This document shows positions 17,138 to 24,492 of a stretch of DNA of 64,000 nucleotides, piece after piece. The DNA is from Betaproteobacteria bacterium LSUCC0117. GTDB taxonomy: Bacteria; Pseudomonadota; Gammaproteobacteria; Burkholderiales; Burkholderiaceae_C. Below the pieces are notes generated by a model that had not been told where the DNA came from, searched no databases, and saw only the letters and a list, made by a program, of their open reading frames with translations. Position numbers and translations under genes: made by a program. The DNA is taken from NCBI GenBank assembly GCA_030441535.1, contig JAUJFZ010000003.1, forward strand, positions 369,084 through 433,083. Direction: 5' to 3'. Position 1 is the first letter of the stretch, and each line of letters starts with the position of its first letter.

Positions 17138-17962
17138 TCAGAGTCGCGCTAATTTTTGCTGAGCGCCAGCATACAACACGTCGCGCATGGCGGTTGACGC
17201 CTTTTCATGAAATGCGACGGACTCTGGATCCATGTCAAAGCGTGGACGCGGCGCGTGTACGAAGTGCTGATAGGTATCCACCCCTCGAACCAGCGATGCA
17301 CAATCCCATGACCCAACCACTTGGCTCGTCTCGGGCGGCATGAAGTGCATCGAGACACCCATACGCCTGTCAGCCGAGACATTGGGCCCTGAGCCGTGCG
17401 CCAAGCAATAGTTGTGCAACGACATTTGGCCCGCCCGTAGCGGCATGAGCACGGCTTTGTCTTTATCCAAATTCATAATGCGCTGCCCCCGCGACAGCAT
17501 GTTGTTTTTGTGATAGGTGTCTTCGTGCGCCAAGGTGTCGCCGTTGTGCGTCCCCGGGATGACGCCCATACACCCCGCCTCTGTGCTGGCATCTGAAATT
17601 GCAAACCATGCGGTCACCACACGGCGACTTGATAGCCCCCAATAGGTGTTGTCTTGATGCCAATCAACAAAGCTCTGCGACCCCGCTTCCTTGATCCAAA
17701 AAATGGTGCTCCAACACAGGATGTTCGGACCAATCAGTTGCTCAATGGGATCCAGCACACGTGGATCGCGAATCAAATCGTCAAGCCACTTGAACAACAA
17801 AAATGCGCGGCTCCGTTGCGAGGCGTCTAACTGACCTCCCTGCGTCGCCTCGAAAGCTTCGAGAGAACGCCGAATCTCCAACGCTTCGTCAGCCGACATC
17901 ACATCAACGGCGGGTATGAACCCCACCTGCTCATAGTTCAGCAATTGTTCATTTGAAAGCAC
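17138..17962 (-). CDS. Phytanoyl-CoA dioxygenase (PhyH) family protein
   Basis: The 274-residue protein is a mononuclear Fe(II)/2-oxoglutarate oxygenase by family. The HxD part of the iron triad is seen in VDWHQDNTYWGL and the distal histidine in YCLAHGSGPN; an arginine for 2-oxoglutarate follows (SADRRMGVSMHF). The start is taken as GTG at 17962 because AAGGAG stands 6 nt upstream; the longer ATG frame at 18028 would overlap the previous gene. It follows the enolase-superfamily gene after 11 nt and precedes the FAD monooxygenase by 3 nt. A hydroxylation step in a catabolic route is likely; the substrate cannot be told. Confidence 0.85.
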   Translation of the reverse strand: MLSNEQLLNYEQVGFIPAVDVMSADEALEIRRSLEAFEATQGGQLDASQRSRAFLLFKWLDDLIRDPRVLDPIEQLIGPNILCWSTIFWIKEAGSQSFVDWHQDNTYWGLSSRRVVTAWFAISDASTEAGCMGVIPGTHNGDTLAHEDTYHKNNMLSRGQRIMNLDKDKAVLMPLRAGQMSLHNYCLAHGSGPNVSADRRMGVSMHFMPPETSQVVGSWDCASLVRGVDTYQHFVHAPRPRFDMDPESVAFHEKASTAMRDVLYAGAQQKLARL

Positions 17963-17973
17963 TGCACACTCCT

Positions 17974-19083
17974 TCAGTTCACGGTCAACTCGCACAACTT
18001 CAGGCGACCAATGGCGCCCCAGTCCCATTCAATTCCAAGCCCTGGCGTTTGTGGTGGTATGGCATAGCCATCGTCAATCTCAAGCCGCGAGGTGGTGATT
18101 CGATCGAGCTGTGGGATGTACTCAACCCACGAGGCGTTGGGTACAGCCGCACACAAGCTGACGTGTATTTCCATTAAAAAGTGGGGGCACACCGGCACAT
18201 TGAAGGCCTCGGCAAGGTGCGCCGTTTTCAACCAAGGCGTGATACCGCCAATACGAGCCACATCAGGCTGAACGATGCTGCATGCACCGCGCTCAAGGTA
18301 CTCTCGGAATTGCGAAAGGTGGTACATCGACTCCCCCACCGCCACAGGGATACTGGTTTGCGCACGTAACAGCGCGTGCCCCTGCACATCCTCTGCGGGA
18401 TAAGGCTCTTCGATCCAAGCTAAGTCAAGACCATCAAACGCGCGGGCCCGCCGGATCGCCTCTTGTCGATAAAAGCCTTGGTTTGCATCCGTCATCAAAT
18501 CGAACGATGGCCCTACCGCCTCGCGCACGGCTTCGAGACGGCTCACGTCCTCACTCACATGCGGGCGACCGATCTTGATCTTGGCGCCCTTAAAACCATC
18601 TGCCTGCGCCGCCAAGGTCTGATCGACCAATGCCTCAGGACTCAGGTGCAACCAGCCGCCCTCTGTGGTGTACAGCGGCACACGATCTTGCGCACCACCC
18701 AACAACACCCATAACGGCATGTCTTGTTGGCGCGAGCGCCAATCCCACAATGCCGTATCGATGCAGCACAAGGCCAAGCTGGTGATTGCCCCTACCGCAG
18801 TGGCGTGCGTGGCGTAAAACAAATCGCGCCAAATCGCCTCCACATGCGCAGGGTCGCGCCCCACCAGACGGGGCGCCAAATGATCGGCAAGCAGTGCCAC
18901 CACCGACGAACCCCCTGTACCAATCGTGTAGGCATAGCCTGTTCCAACGATCCCATCGCTGCAGTGCAAAGAGACCAAAATGGTCTCCTGCGTCACAAAG
19001 GATTGAATGGCGTCAGTGCGCACCACCGGCGGCGGCAAATTGACCTGACGGATGGTAACGCGCTCAATACGTATGTCTGACAC
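17974..19083 (-). CDS. Mandelate racemase/muconate lactonizing enzyme family protein
   Basis: The 369-residue protein is an enolase-superfamily enzyme, which abstracts a proton alpha to a carboxylate using a Mg2+-bound enolate. The capping domain spans roughly residues 1-130; the barrel shows the KxK base pair (GAKIKIGRPH), the metal ligands DANQ, WIEEPYPAED and VAVGESMY, and the histidine base in VPVCPHFLMEIH. KxK plus His suits the mandelate racemase or sugar-acid dehydratase subgroup. It is the first gene of a four-gene set with PhyH, monooxygenase and DUF2783. The reaction and substrate remain open. Confidence 0.88.
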   Translation of the reverse strand: MSDIRIERVTIRQVNLPPPVVRTDAIQSFVTQETILVSLHCSDGIVGTGYAYTIGTGGSSVVALLADHLAPRLVGRDPAHVEAIWRDLFYATHATAVGAITSLALCCIDTALWDWRSRQQDMPLWVLLGGAQDRVPLYTTEGGWLHLSPEALVDQTLAAQADGFKGAKIKIGRPHVSEDVSRLEAVREAVGPSFDLMTDANQGFYRQEAIRRARAFDGLDLAWIEEPYPAEDVQGHALLRAQTSIPVAVGESMYHLSQFREYLERGACSIVQPDVARIGGITPWLKTAHLAEAFNVPVCPHFLMEIHVSLCAAVPNASWVEYIPQLDRITTSRLEIDDGYAIPPQTPGLGIEWDWGAIGRLKLCELTVN

Positions 19084-19411
19084 CGAGACTCCTCATCAAC
19101 GGAGAAATCTGCATGATAGGTACACGCGGTGGAAAAGCAAATTGGGGAATGCGAGCGACCGCGGACAATCCGCTCAAACTTTGTTACCAAGACCTCGATG
19201 ATTTGTTAATAGATAAATTCAGACTATTTCAAAATCTCAGGTGTACAAATTAGATTATTTTGTTTATTTTTTTATGAAAAAAATTAGAAAATTTACTAAA
19301 TAATAGTAATTATATTATGGGTTTTTTTGCCAAATTAAATATTTGAAACTAAAGAAATAATTAATAAAGTCGATTCAGTGTCTGATAAACCAAACTTCAT
19401 GCCACTGATCG
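19084..19411. promoter_or_regulatory. AT-rich intergenic region upstream of the repeat protein
   Basis: No gene is seen in these 328 bp. From about 19190 to 19390 the composition turns strongly AT-rich, with runs of A and T, unlike the flanking coding DNA. It contains the divergent start regions of the enolase-superfamily gene and the large surface protein. Such DNA is a typical target for H-NS-like silencers, which is inference. Confidence 0.5.
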
Positions 19412-22400
19412 TTGAAAGCCCGTCTCCTCCACCTCCTTCTGCCATGCGTCTTATTTTTCGCGACATTAATCGCCGCGACGACTGTCTGCGCGCAAGAAAC
19501 TTCAATCGCTGGTGAGTTGGACTATGCGACCGAAGCCGAAGCGGAATTAATAAGGCGCGGGCACATCTTCTTCCCACCCAAGAAACTGCGACCCTTAAAA
19601 GCCCCACCGCCTCAGCTCCCCCCCGCATCGCTCGCAGAGATAGATCAAGCTCTCCGAGCGCTGGGCTTACCCGGAATAAAACTGGCTCCCTTGCCGCCAC
19701 CACCGCCACCTGGATATCAAAGTGAGGCAGTGGATGCCCTCCAGGAACTCGGCTTAGCGCAGGAGAAGAACGCGCCGCTGGCCAACCCACAAACCCAGCC
19801 CGTTCTCCCGCGTGCAAATCCCGTTGCGACCTCTGAAAAACAGACACCCGATATGTTGGGAAAAGCGAGGCCATTGGACACTCAAGTACTGCAAAACAGC
19901 TTAATTGACAGTGTGGGCCCTATCAACATCGGTAGCGGTCGCGAAATTCGAGTTGCCAGTGATCGGATTGAAACTAATTTGTCGACGACAAACATTAACC
20001 GTATTTTTAAATTTGGTATCCGTCGTAATAGTGCATCAACTGCGAAATGGGGGCTCTATGTCGCCTACGCGCAACCGATTAATGAATTCATCTCGTCAGG
20101 TTTATCCTTGGAGAAATCCAACTCGACAATCGACTACAGCTTAACCACCCAAATTACAAACGCGTCAAAAACGCTGTCATTGGTAGGTGCACTAGATCAA
20201 ATGCAAGGCGATATCCCCTTCGCCTTTCAGACAGGATCAGCAGATGTTTCGATCGTTCAGAGGAGTAAGCTTTTATCGTTGCGATGGTTGCCGTGGGCCG
20301 ATAAATTCCCATTAAGTCCAAGCTTTGGGCTAACTGGTTGGAACTCGCGCGCACAACAAACGAGTTTTCTCAGTCCGATCGATTACACCGTCGATACTGG
20401 CGCATCAATCGATACATACACTGACGCACGAACCCTATCCCTAGGATCAAGCGATGGCTATTACGCAAATTTAAAGTTACCGATAACAGAATTTATTTTC
20501 TTGGATCATTCGGTTGGCCAGACAAAAACTGACTTTAGCGACGATACGCTTGGATTGAGCAAACGTACGGCGTCCATCACTTCACTCAGCTTTAGATCCA
20601 ACACTGGTTTTACTGCACTCACCAGGAAAAACAACGCGTCAGAGACCTCTACCGATATCAGTTACGAGGGGAGTAATTGGAATTTTGGGCTAAGCAAAGC
20701 GACGTCAAAGGTTACCGATGCGAGCAACTGGAAGCTCTATTTTGGCGTCACCAGTCTTTTAGGTCCCGGCACGAACAGCGCATCGCCAGCCATTCAAAAT
20801 AGAGTTTTCAACACCGCGCAGGCGCTGGCGCATGCGGATCTCGTACAACTGTCCTCCCGACCAAAGGAGTTTGACAATACATTTCTGGCTAAAGTGAATC
20901 CCAATGCGGTCACGCTTAAGTCCTCAGTACTTAAAAACAGTGCGGCCCCGGTAGCCTCAGCCGGCACGTCACAAATTGTTTCGGCTGGAAGTCTTGTCAC
21001 ACTTGACGCTTCGTCATCGACTGATGCAGACGGTCAAACGCTGACCTATGCCTGGACACAGAACTCGGGAATCGCTGTCACGCTGAGTAGCGCTACAGAT
21101 GCATCGCCAACTTTTGAGGCACCCAGCATGGACGTTGGGGATCCTGATATCACCCTGACATTCTCTGTGGCAGTAAGCGATGGGGCATTCACCGACTCTA
21201 GTAGCGTCACCATCACTGTGACGGCAGCTTCGACCAACAGCAACACGCCTTTCGCGTCGGCTGGTACGGCTCAATCCGTTGTCGCCGGCTCGTTGGTTTC
21301 ATTGGATGGTTCAGCCTCATCGGATGCGGACGGCCAACCACTCACCTATGCCTGGGTCCAAACTGGCGGACCGACAGTGACCTTGAGTGACAGTGCGCTA
21401 GCATCACCCACATTTACAGCTCCGACTCTGAATTTGGGTGATTCACCAATAGCGCTCGTGTTCACGCTTACCGTCAGCGATGGCAGCTTGAACAGTAGCA
21501 ATTCTGTGACGGTTACTGTCAATGCGCCACAGTCAAATAACAATCCACCCGTAGCCTCGACTGGTAACTCTCAGACCGTAAATGCAGGCTCCACAGTTAC
21601 TTTGGATGCTTCGAATTCATCAGATGCCGATGGTCAGACGCTGAGTTACGCCTGGACACAAACAGCAGGAACCGTGGTGACACTCAACAATCCGACGCTT
21701 GTTTCCCCAACATTTGTTGCGCCGACCATGACCAGTGGGGACGCCGATCTCATCCTCGTGTTCTCCGTTACCGCTAGCGATGGAACCTACTCCAGCAGTG
21801 ATTCTGTGACCATTACGGTTACAGCACCAACGACCAATGCGTCCTCCCCAGTGGCCTCGGCTGGAAGCAGTCAATCAGTCAGCGCTGGGCAGACCGTCAC
21901 GCTCGACGCGTCGGCTTCTTCTGATGCAGATGGCCAAACGCTCACCTACGCTTGGACGCAAACCGCAGGTACCGCAGTGACCTTAAGCGGTGCTTCCTCA
22001 GTCGCTCCGACCTTCACCGCACCCACTATGACCATTGGAGATGCCAACATCACACTGGCATTTACGGTCACGGTGAGCGATGGCACCAATTCAAGCAGTA
22101 GCGCGGTGTCTATCACCGTGAGCGCGCCAAGCTCCAATGCCTCAGCCCCGGTAGCTGTCGCAGGGAACGACCAAACTGTCGCAGCAGGTGCCAGTGTCAC
22201 TTTGAATGCATCGGCCTCTTATGATGCAGATGGCCAGTCCATTACTTACTCTTGGACTCAAACCTCAGGCATCGATGTCTCATTGAGTAGCACTACCTCT
22301 GCAACGCCTAGCTTCATAGCACCGACGATGGCAATAGGCGATCCTGATCAAGTACTCTCTTTCTATGTGACCGTTAGTGACGGTATTTTGAGTAATTCGG

Positions 22401-23929
22401 ACGTTGTCGTGATCACCGTCCAAGCGCCCGGTACAAATTTGTACACACCAGTGGCGACCGCTGGCATCGCGCAATCGGCAGTTTCAGGAGCTACCGTTAC
22501 ACTCAATGGCGGTGAGTCAACCGATGCAGACGGCCAACCTTTATCCTTCTCCTGGGCGCAATCCTCAGGTACGAGTGTGACCCTGAGCAGTGCGACCGCC
22601 GCCTCTCCAACATTCGTTGCGCCGACTCTCAATATTGGCGATGCGGATACAGTACTCGTTTTCACACTGACTGTAAGCGACGGCGTTTATTCCAGCAGCG
22701 ATACCGTCCAGATCACAACCACCGCTCCCCTCAACACTGCTGCACCTGTCGCGTCAGCTGGCAGCTCTCGATCCGTTGCCTCTGGCTCGACAATTACTTT
22801 AGATGGATCAAATTCCTCTGATGTGGATGGTCAAACACTGAGCTACGCCTGGACACAAACATCAGGAACTTTGGTAACCCTCAACGATGCGAATTTGGCG
22901 TCACCGACATTTAATGCGCCTGCGCGGAATATAGGCGATGCAAACCTCAGTTTGGTATTCCAACTCACCGTTAGCGACGGAACATACACCAACAATGCGA
23001 CGGTCACGATCACTGTTCTCGCTCCATCAAACACATCAACGCCGGTGGCATCGGCAGGTAGTCCACAAACTGTTCGTGCGGGTGAGAATGTCAGACTTGA
23101 CGCATCAGGCTCAACCGACCTAGATGGTCAGACGCTCTCTTATGCTTGGAGCCAAACGGCTGGACAATCCGTGTCGTTTATAAGTCCAACGAACGTTGCT
23201 TCCCCAACATTTATTGCGCCGACCATGACCAGTGGGGACGCCGATCTCATCCTCGTGTTCTCCGTTACCGCTAGCGATGGAACCTACTCCAGCAGTGATT
23301 CTGTGACCATTACGGTTACAGCACCAACGACCAATGCGTCCTCCCCAGTGGCCTCGGCTGGAAGCAGTCAATCAGTCAGCGCTGGGCAGACCGTCACGCT
23401 CGACGCGTCGGCTTCTTCTGATGCAGATGGCCAAACGCTCACCTACGCTTGGACGCAAACCGCAGGTACCGCAGTGACCTTAAGCGGTGCTTCCTCAGTC
23501 GCTCCGACCTTCACCGCACCCACTATGACCATTGGAGATGCCAACATCACACTGGCATTTACGGTCACGGTGAGCGATGGCACCAATTCAAGCAGTAGCG
23601 CGGTGTCTATCACCGTGAGCGCGCCAAGCTCCAATGCCTCAGCCCCGGTAGCTGTCGCAGGGAACGACCAAACTGTCGCAGCAGGTGCCAGTGTCACTTT
23701 GAATGCATCGGCCTCTTATGATGCAGATGGCCAGTCCATTACTTACTCTTGGACTCAAACCTCAGGCATCGATGTCTCATTGAGTAGCACTACCTCTGCA
23801 ACGCCGACTTTTACTGCGCCTAACAGAAACAGCGGCGACCCGAATCACACCTTGGTATTCTTTGTGACAGTTAGCGACGGTGCGCTTGCAAGCTCAGACT
23901 CCATTTCAGTTACTGTAATAGCCCCCTAA
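19412..23929 (+). CDS. Large surface protein: signal peptide, probable OM barrel, ten PKD-like repeats
   Basis: I do not recognise a named family for this 1505-residue protein. It starts with TTG at 19412; an in-frame TGA two codons upstream excludes a longer start, and residues 1-28 form a good signal peptide ending VCAQE. Residues 45-150 are proline-rich (PPPQLPP, PPPPPPPG). Residues 165-453 consist of alternating short amphipathic strands ending WKLYFGVTSLLG, which looks like an outer-membrane beta barrel. Residues 511-1505 are ten repeats of about 100 residues with the pattern PVASAG..Q.V..G..V.LDAS.S.DADGQ.L.YAWTQ and VTVSDG, PKD/Ig-like. Barrel first and Ig-like passenger last resembles inverse autotransporters (intimin/invasin); adhesion is an inference. 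Confidence 0.75.
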   Translation: MKARLLHLLLPCVLFFATLIAATTVCAQETSIAGELDYATEAEAELIRRGHIFFPPKKLRPLKAPPPQLPPASLAEIDQALRALGLPGIKLAPLPPPPPPGYQSEAVDALQELGLAQEKNAPLANPQTQPVLPRANPVATSEKQTPDMLGKARPLDTQVLQNSLIDSVGPINIGSGREIRVASDRIETNLSTTNINRIFKFGIRRNSASTAKWGLYVAYAQPINEFISSGLSLEKSNSTIDYSLTTQITNASKTLSLVGALDQMQGDIPFAFQTGSADVSIVQRSKLLSLRWLPWADKFPLSPSFGLTGWNSRAQQTSFLSPIDYTVDTGASIDTYTDARTLSLGSSDGYYANLKLPITEFIFLDHSVGQTKTDFSDDTLGLSKRTASITSLSFRSNTGFTALTRKNNASETSTDISYEGSNWNFGLSKATSKVTDASNWKLYFGVTSLLGPGTNSASPAIQNRVFNTAQALAHADLVQLSSRPKEFDNTFLAKVNPNAVTLKSSVLKNSAAPVASAGTSQIVSAGSLVTLDASSSTDADGQTLTYAWTQNSGIAVTLSSATDASPTFEAPSMDVGDPDITLTFSVAVSDGAFTDSSSVTITVTAASTNSNTPFASAGTAQSVVAGSLVSLDGSASSDADGQPLTYAWVQTGGPTVTLSDSALASPTFTAPTLNLGDSPIALVFTLTVSDGSLNSSNSVTVTVNAPQSNNNPPVASTGNSQTVNAGSTVTLDASNSSDADGQTLSYAWTQTAGTVVTLNNPTLVSPTFVAPTMTSGDADLILVFSVTASDGTYSSSDSVTITVTAPTTNASSPVASAGSSQSVSAGQTVTLDASASSDADGQTLTYAWTQTAGTAVTLSGASSVAPTFTAPTMTIGDANITLAFTVTVSDGTNSSSSAVSITVSAPSSNASAPVAVAGNDQTVAAGASVTLNASASYDADGQSITYSWTQTSGIDVSLSSTTSATPSFIAPTMAIGDPDQVLSFYVTVSDGILSNSDVVVITVQAPGTNLYTPVATAGIAQSAVSGATVTLNGGESTDADGQPLSFSWAQSSGTSVTLSSATAASPTFVAPTLNIGDADTVLVFTLTVSDGVYSSSDTVQITTTAPLNTAAPVASAGSSRSVASGSTITLDGSNSSDVDGQTLSYAWTQTSGTLVTLNDANLASPTFNAPARNIGDANLSLVFQLTVSDGTYTNNATVTITVLAPSNTSTPVASAGSPQTVRAGENVRLDASGSTDLDGQTLSYAWSQTAGQSVSFISPTNVASPTFIAPTMTSGDADLILVFSVTASDGTYSSSDSVTITVTAPTTNASSPVASAGSSQSVSAGQTVTLDASASSDADGQTLTYAWTQTAGTAVTLSGASSVAPTFTAPTMTIGDANITLAFTVTVSDGTNSSSSAVSITVSAPSSNASAPVAVAGNDQTVAAGASVTLNASASYDADGQSITYSWTQTSGIDVSLSSTTSATPTFTAPNRNSGDPNHTLVFFVTVSDGALASSDSISVTVIAP
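21717..22308 (+). repeat. 592-bp exact direct repeat, copy 1
   Basis: This segment, covering the end of unit 3 through most of unit 5, is identical by line-by-line comparison to 23214-23805. The offset is 1497 bp, a multiple of three, so the reading frame is kept. The flanking bases differ at both ends (G/A at 21716 against 23213, T/G at 22309 against 23806). Confidence 0.95.
23214..23805 (+). repeat. 592-bp exact direct repeat, copy 2
   Basis: Second copy of the segment at 21717-22308, with no base difference seen. It makes repeat units 9 and 10 of the surface protein near-copies of units 4 and 5. Perfect identity including synonymous sites points to a recent duplication or gene conversion. 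Confidence 0.95.
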
Positions 23930-24052
23930 TTTTTAAAGCGATTGAGCTTGTCTGAAGCGCCGAATGGTACTGCCACTTGCAGTGAGGCTGGTAATCTTTC
24001 CTATCCCTGTCCCGTCCTTTTTAACCTGACGGACAAAAACTAACCACAAACA

Positions 24053-24078
24053 AAAATAGCCCCCGAAGGAGCTATTTT
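24053..24078 (-). terminator. Original tRNA-Cys terminator, left copy
   Basis: Minus-strand hairpin with 11-bp arms starting AAAATAGC and a UUCG tetraloop, followed by a U-rich run. It is the copy of the terminator at 31305-31330, carried inside the att repeat. Here it lies behind only a tRNA fragment. Confidence 0.8.
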
Positions 24079-24099
24079 CTTGATTCCAAAAGAAGATTT

Positions 24100-24154
24100 T
24101 GGAGGCGCGATCCAGAGTCGAACTGGACTAGACGGATTTGCAATCCGTTGCATA
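24100..24154 (-). pseudogene. tRNA-Cys 3' fragment at attL
   Basis: Fifty-five nucleotides from the CCA end (24100-24102) through the T arm, variable loop and anticodon arm GCA match the intact tRNA-Cys at 31352-31425. The 5' 19 nt, including D-arm start and acceptor strand, were displaced by integration, so this copy cannot fold or function as a tRNA. Confidence 0.9.
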
Positions 24155-24492
24155 GGGGTTTTACCCCTGCACCAACAATAAAGAAATCAAGAAGTTAGCT
24201 TGCGTATGGGTTGACTCTACCGACGCTCAGTTGGACAGAAATTGGACAGGAAAGAATACCAGTTCCGTTTGATCAGTCAAGCCGACTGCGTCGGTAACTA
24301 TGCCGCGCACCATACGCATACTAGCTGGCAGGGAGGGGCCCTTCAAAACGGAGCGCCGCCGACCCCCACCGTACCCCCAGCCCCCACTTTCTCAAATGGG
24401 TCCCCCAAACACTTGTACTGTGTTTCGCTCAAATGATTTAGAAACTGAGGACTTCTGTCTAACGTTAAACGTACGCTTGTTGCTGGTACTCT
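24155..24492. other. Left inner end of the element, no gene seen
   Basis: These 338 bp follow attL and precede the protease stop codon. I see no convincing gene. They hold the paired TTGGACAG boxes at 24231-24249 and otherwise unremarkable sequence. Confidence 0.6.
24231..24249 (+). promoter_or_regulatory. Candidate integrase arm-type sites, left end
   Basis: TTGGACAG occurs at 24231-24238 and again at 24242-24249, an 11-bp period, 77 bp inside attL. The same pair with the same orientation and period stands just inside the right end (31266-31284). Direct repeats near the ends of tyrosine-recombinase elements are usually arm-binding sites for integrase; the role here is inferred. Confidence 0.5.

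Larger units (their letters stand above)
20942..23926 (+). repeat. Ten tandem repeats of about 300 bp encoding PKD-like domains
   Basis: Ten in-frame units begin near 20942, 21242, 21542, 21842, 22142, 22442, 22739, 23036, 23339 and 23639. Each encodes a domain starting near PVASAG and ending near VTITV-AP. Most units have diverged at DNA level, but units 9 and 10 are copies of units 4 and 5. Such arrays change in number by recombination. Confidence 0.85.
24043..24154. repeat. attL: left 112-bp direct repeat
   Basis: Identical over 112 bp to 31295-31406. It contains the last 55 nt of tRNA-Cys (up to the T-arm and anticodon side) and the tRNA terminator. After 24154 the sequence departs from the tRNA. 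Confidence 0.93.

Noticed and set aside
19084..19411. Third copy of the tRNA-Cys att repeat, which would extend the island leftwards to include the giant repeat gene
   Set aside because: No sequence resembling the att repeat is found here, so the island as delimited starts at 24043.
21946..23697. Two identical 84-codon minus-strand frames within the repeats
   Set aside because: They are shadows copied along with the 592-bp duplication of the plus-strand gene.
20942..23926. Regular 300-bp repeats considered as a CRISPR or other non-coding array
   Set aside because: They are in frame, encode PKD-like domains and have no spacers. No CRISPR array is seen in the window.
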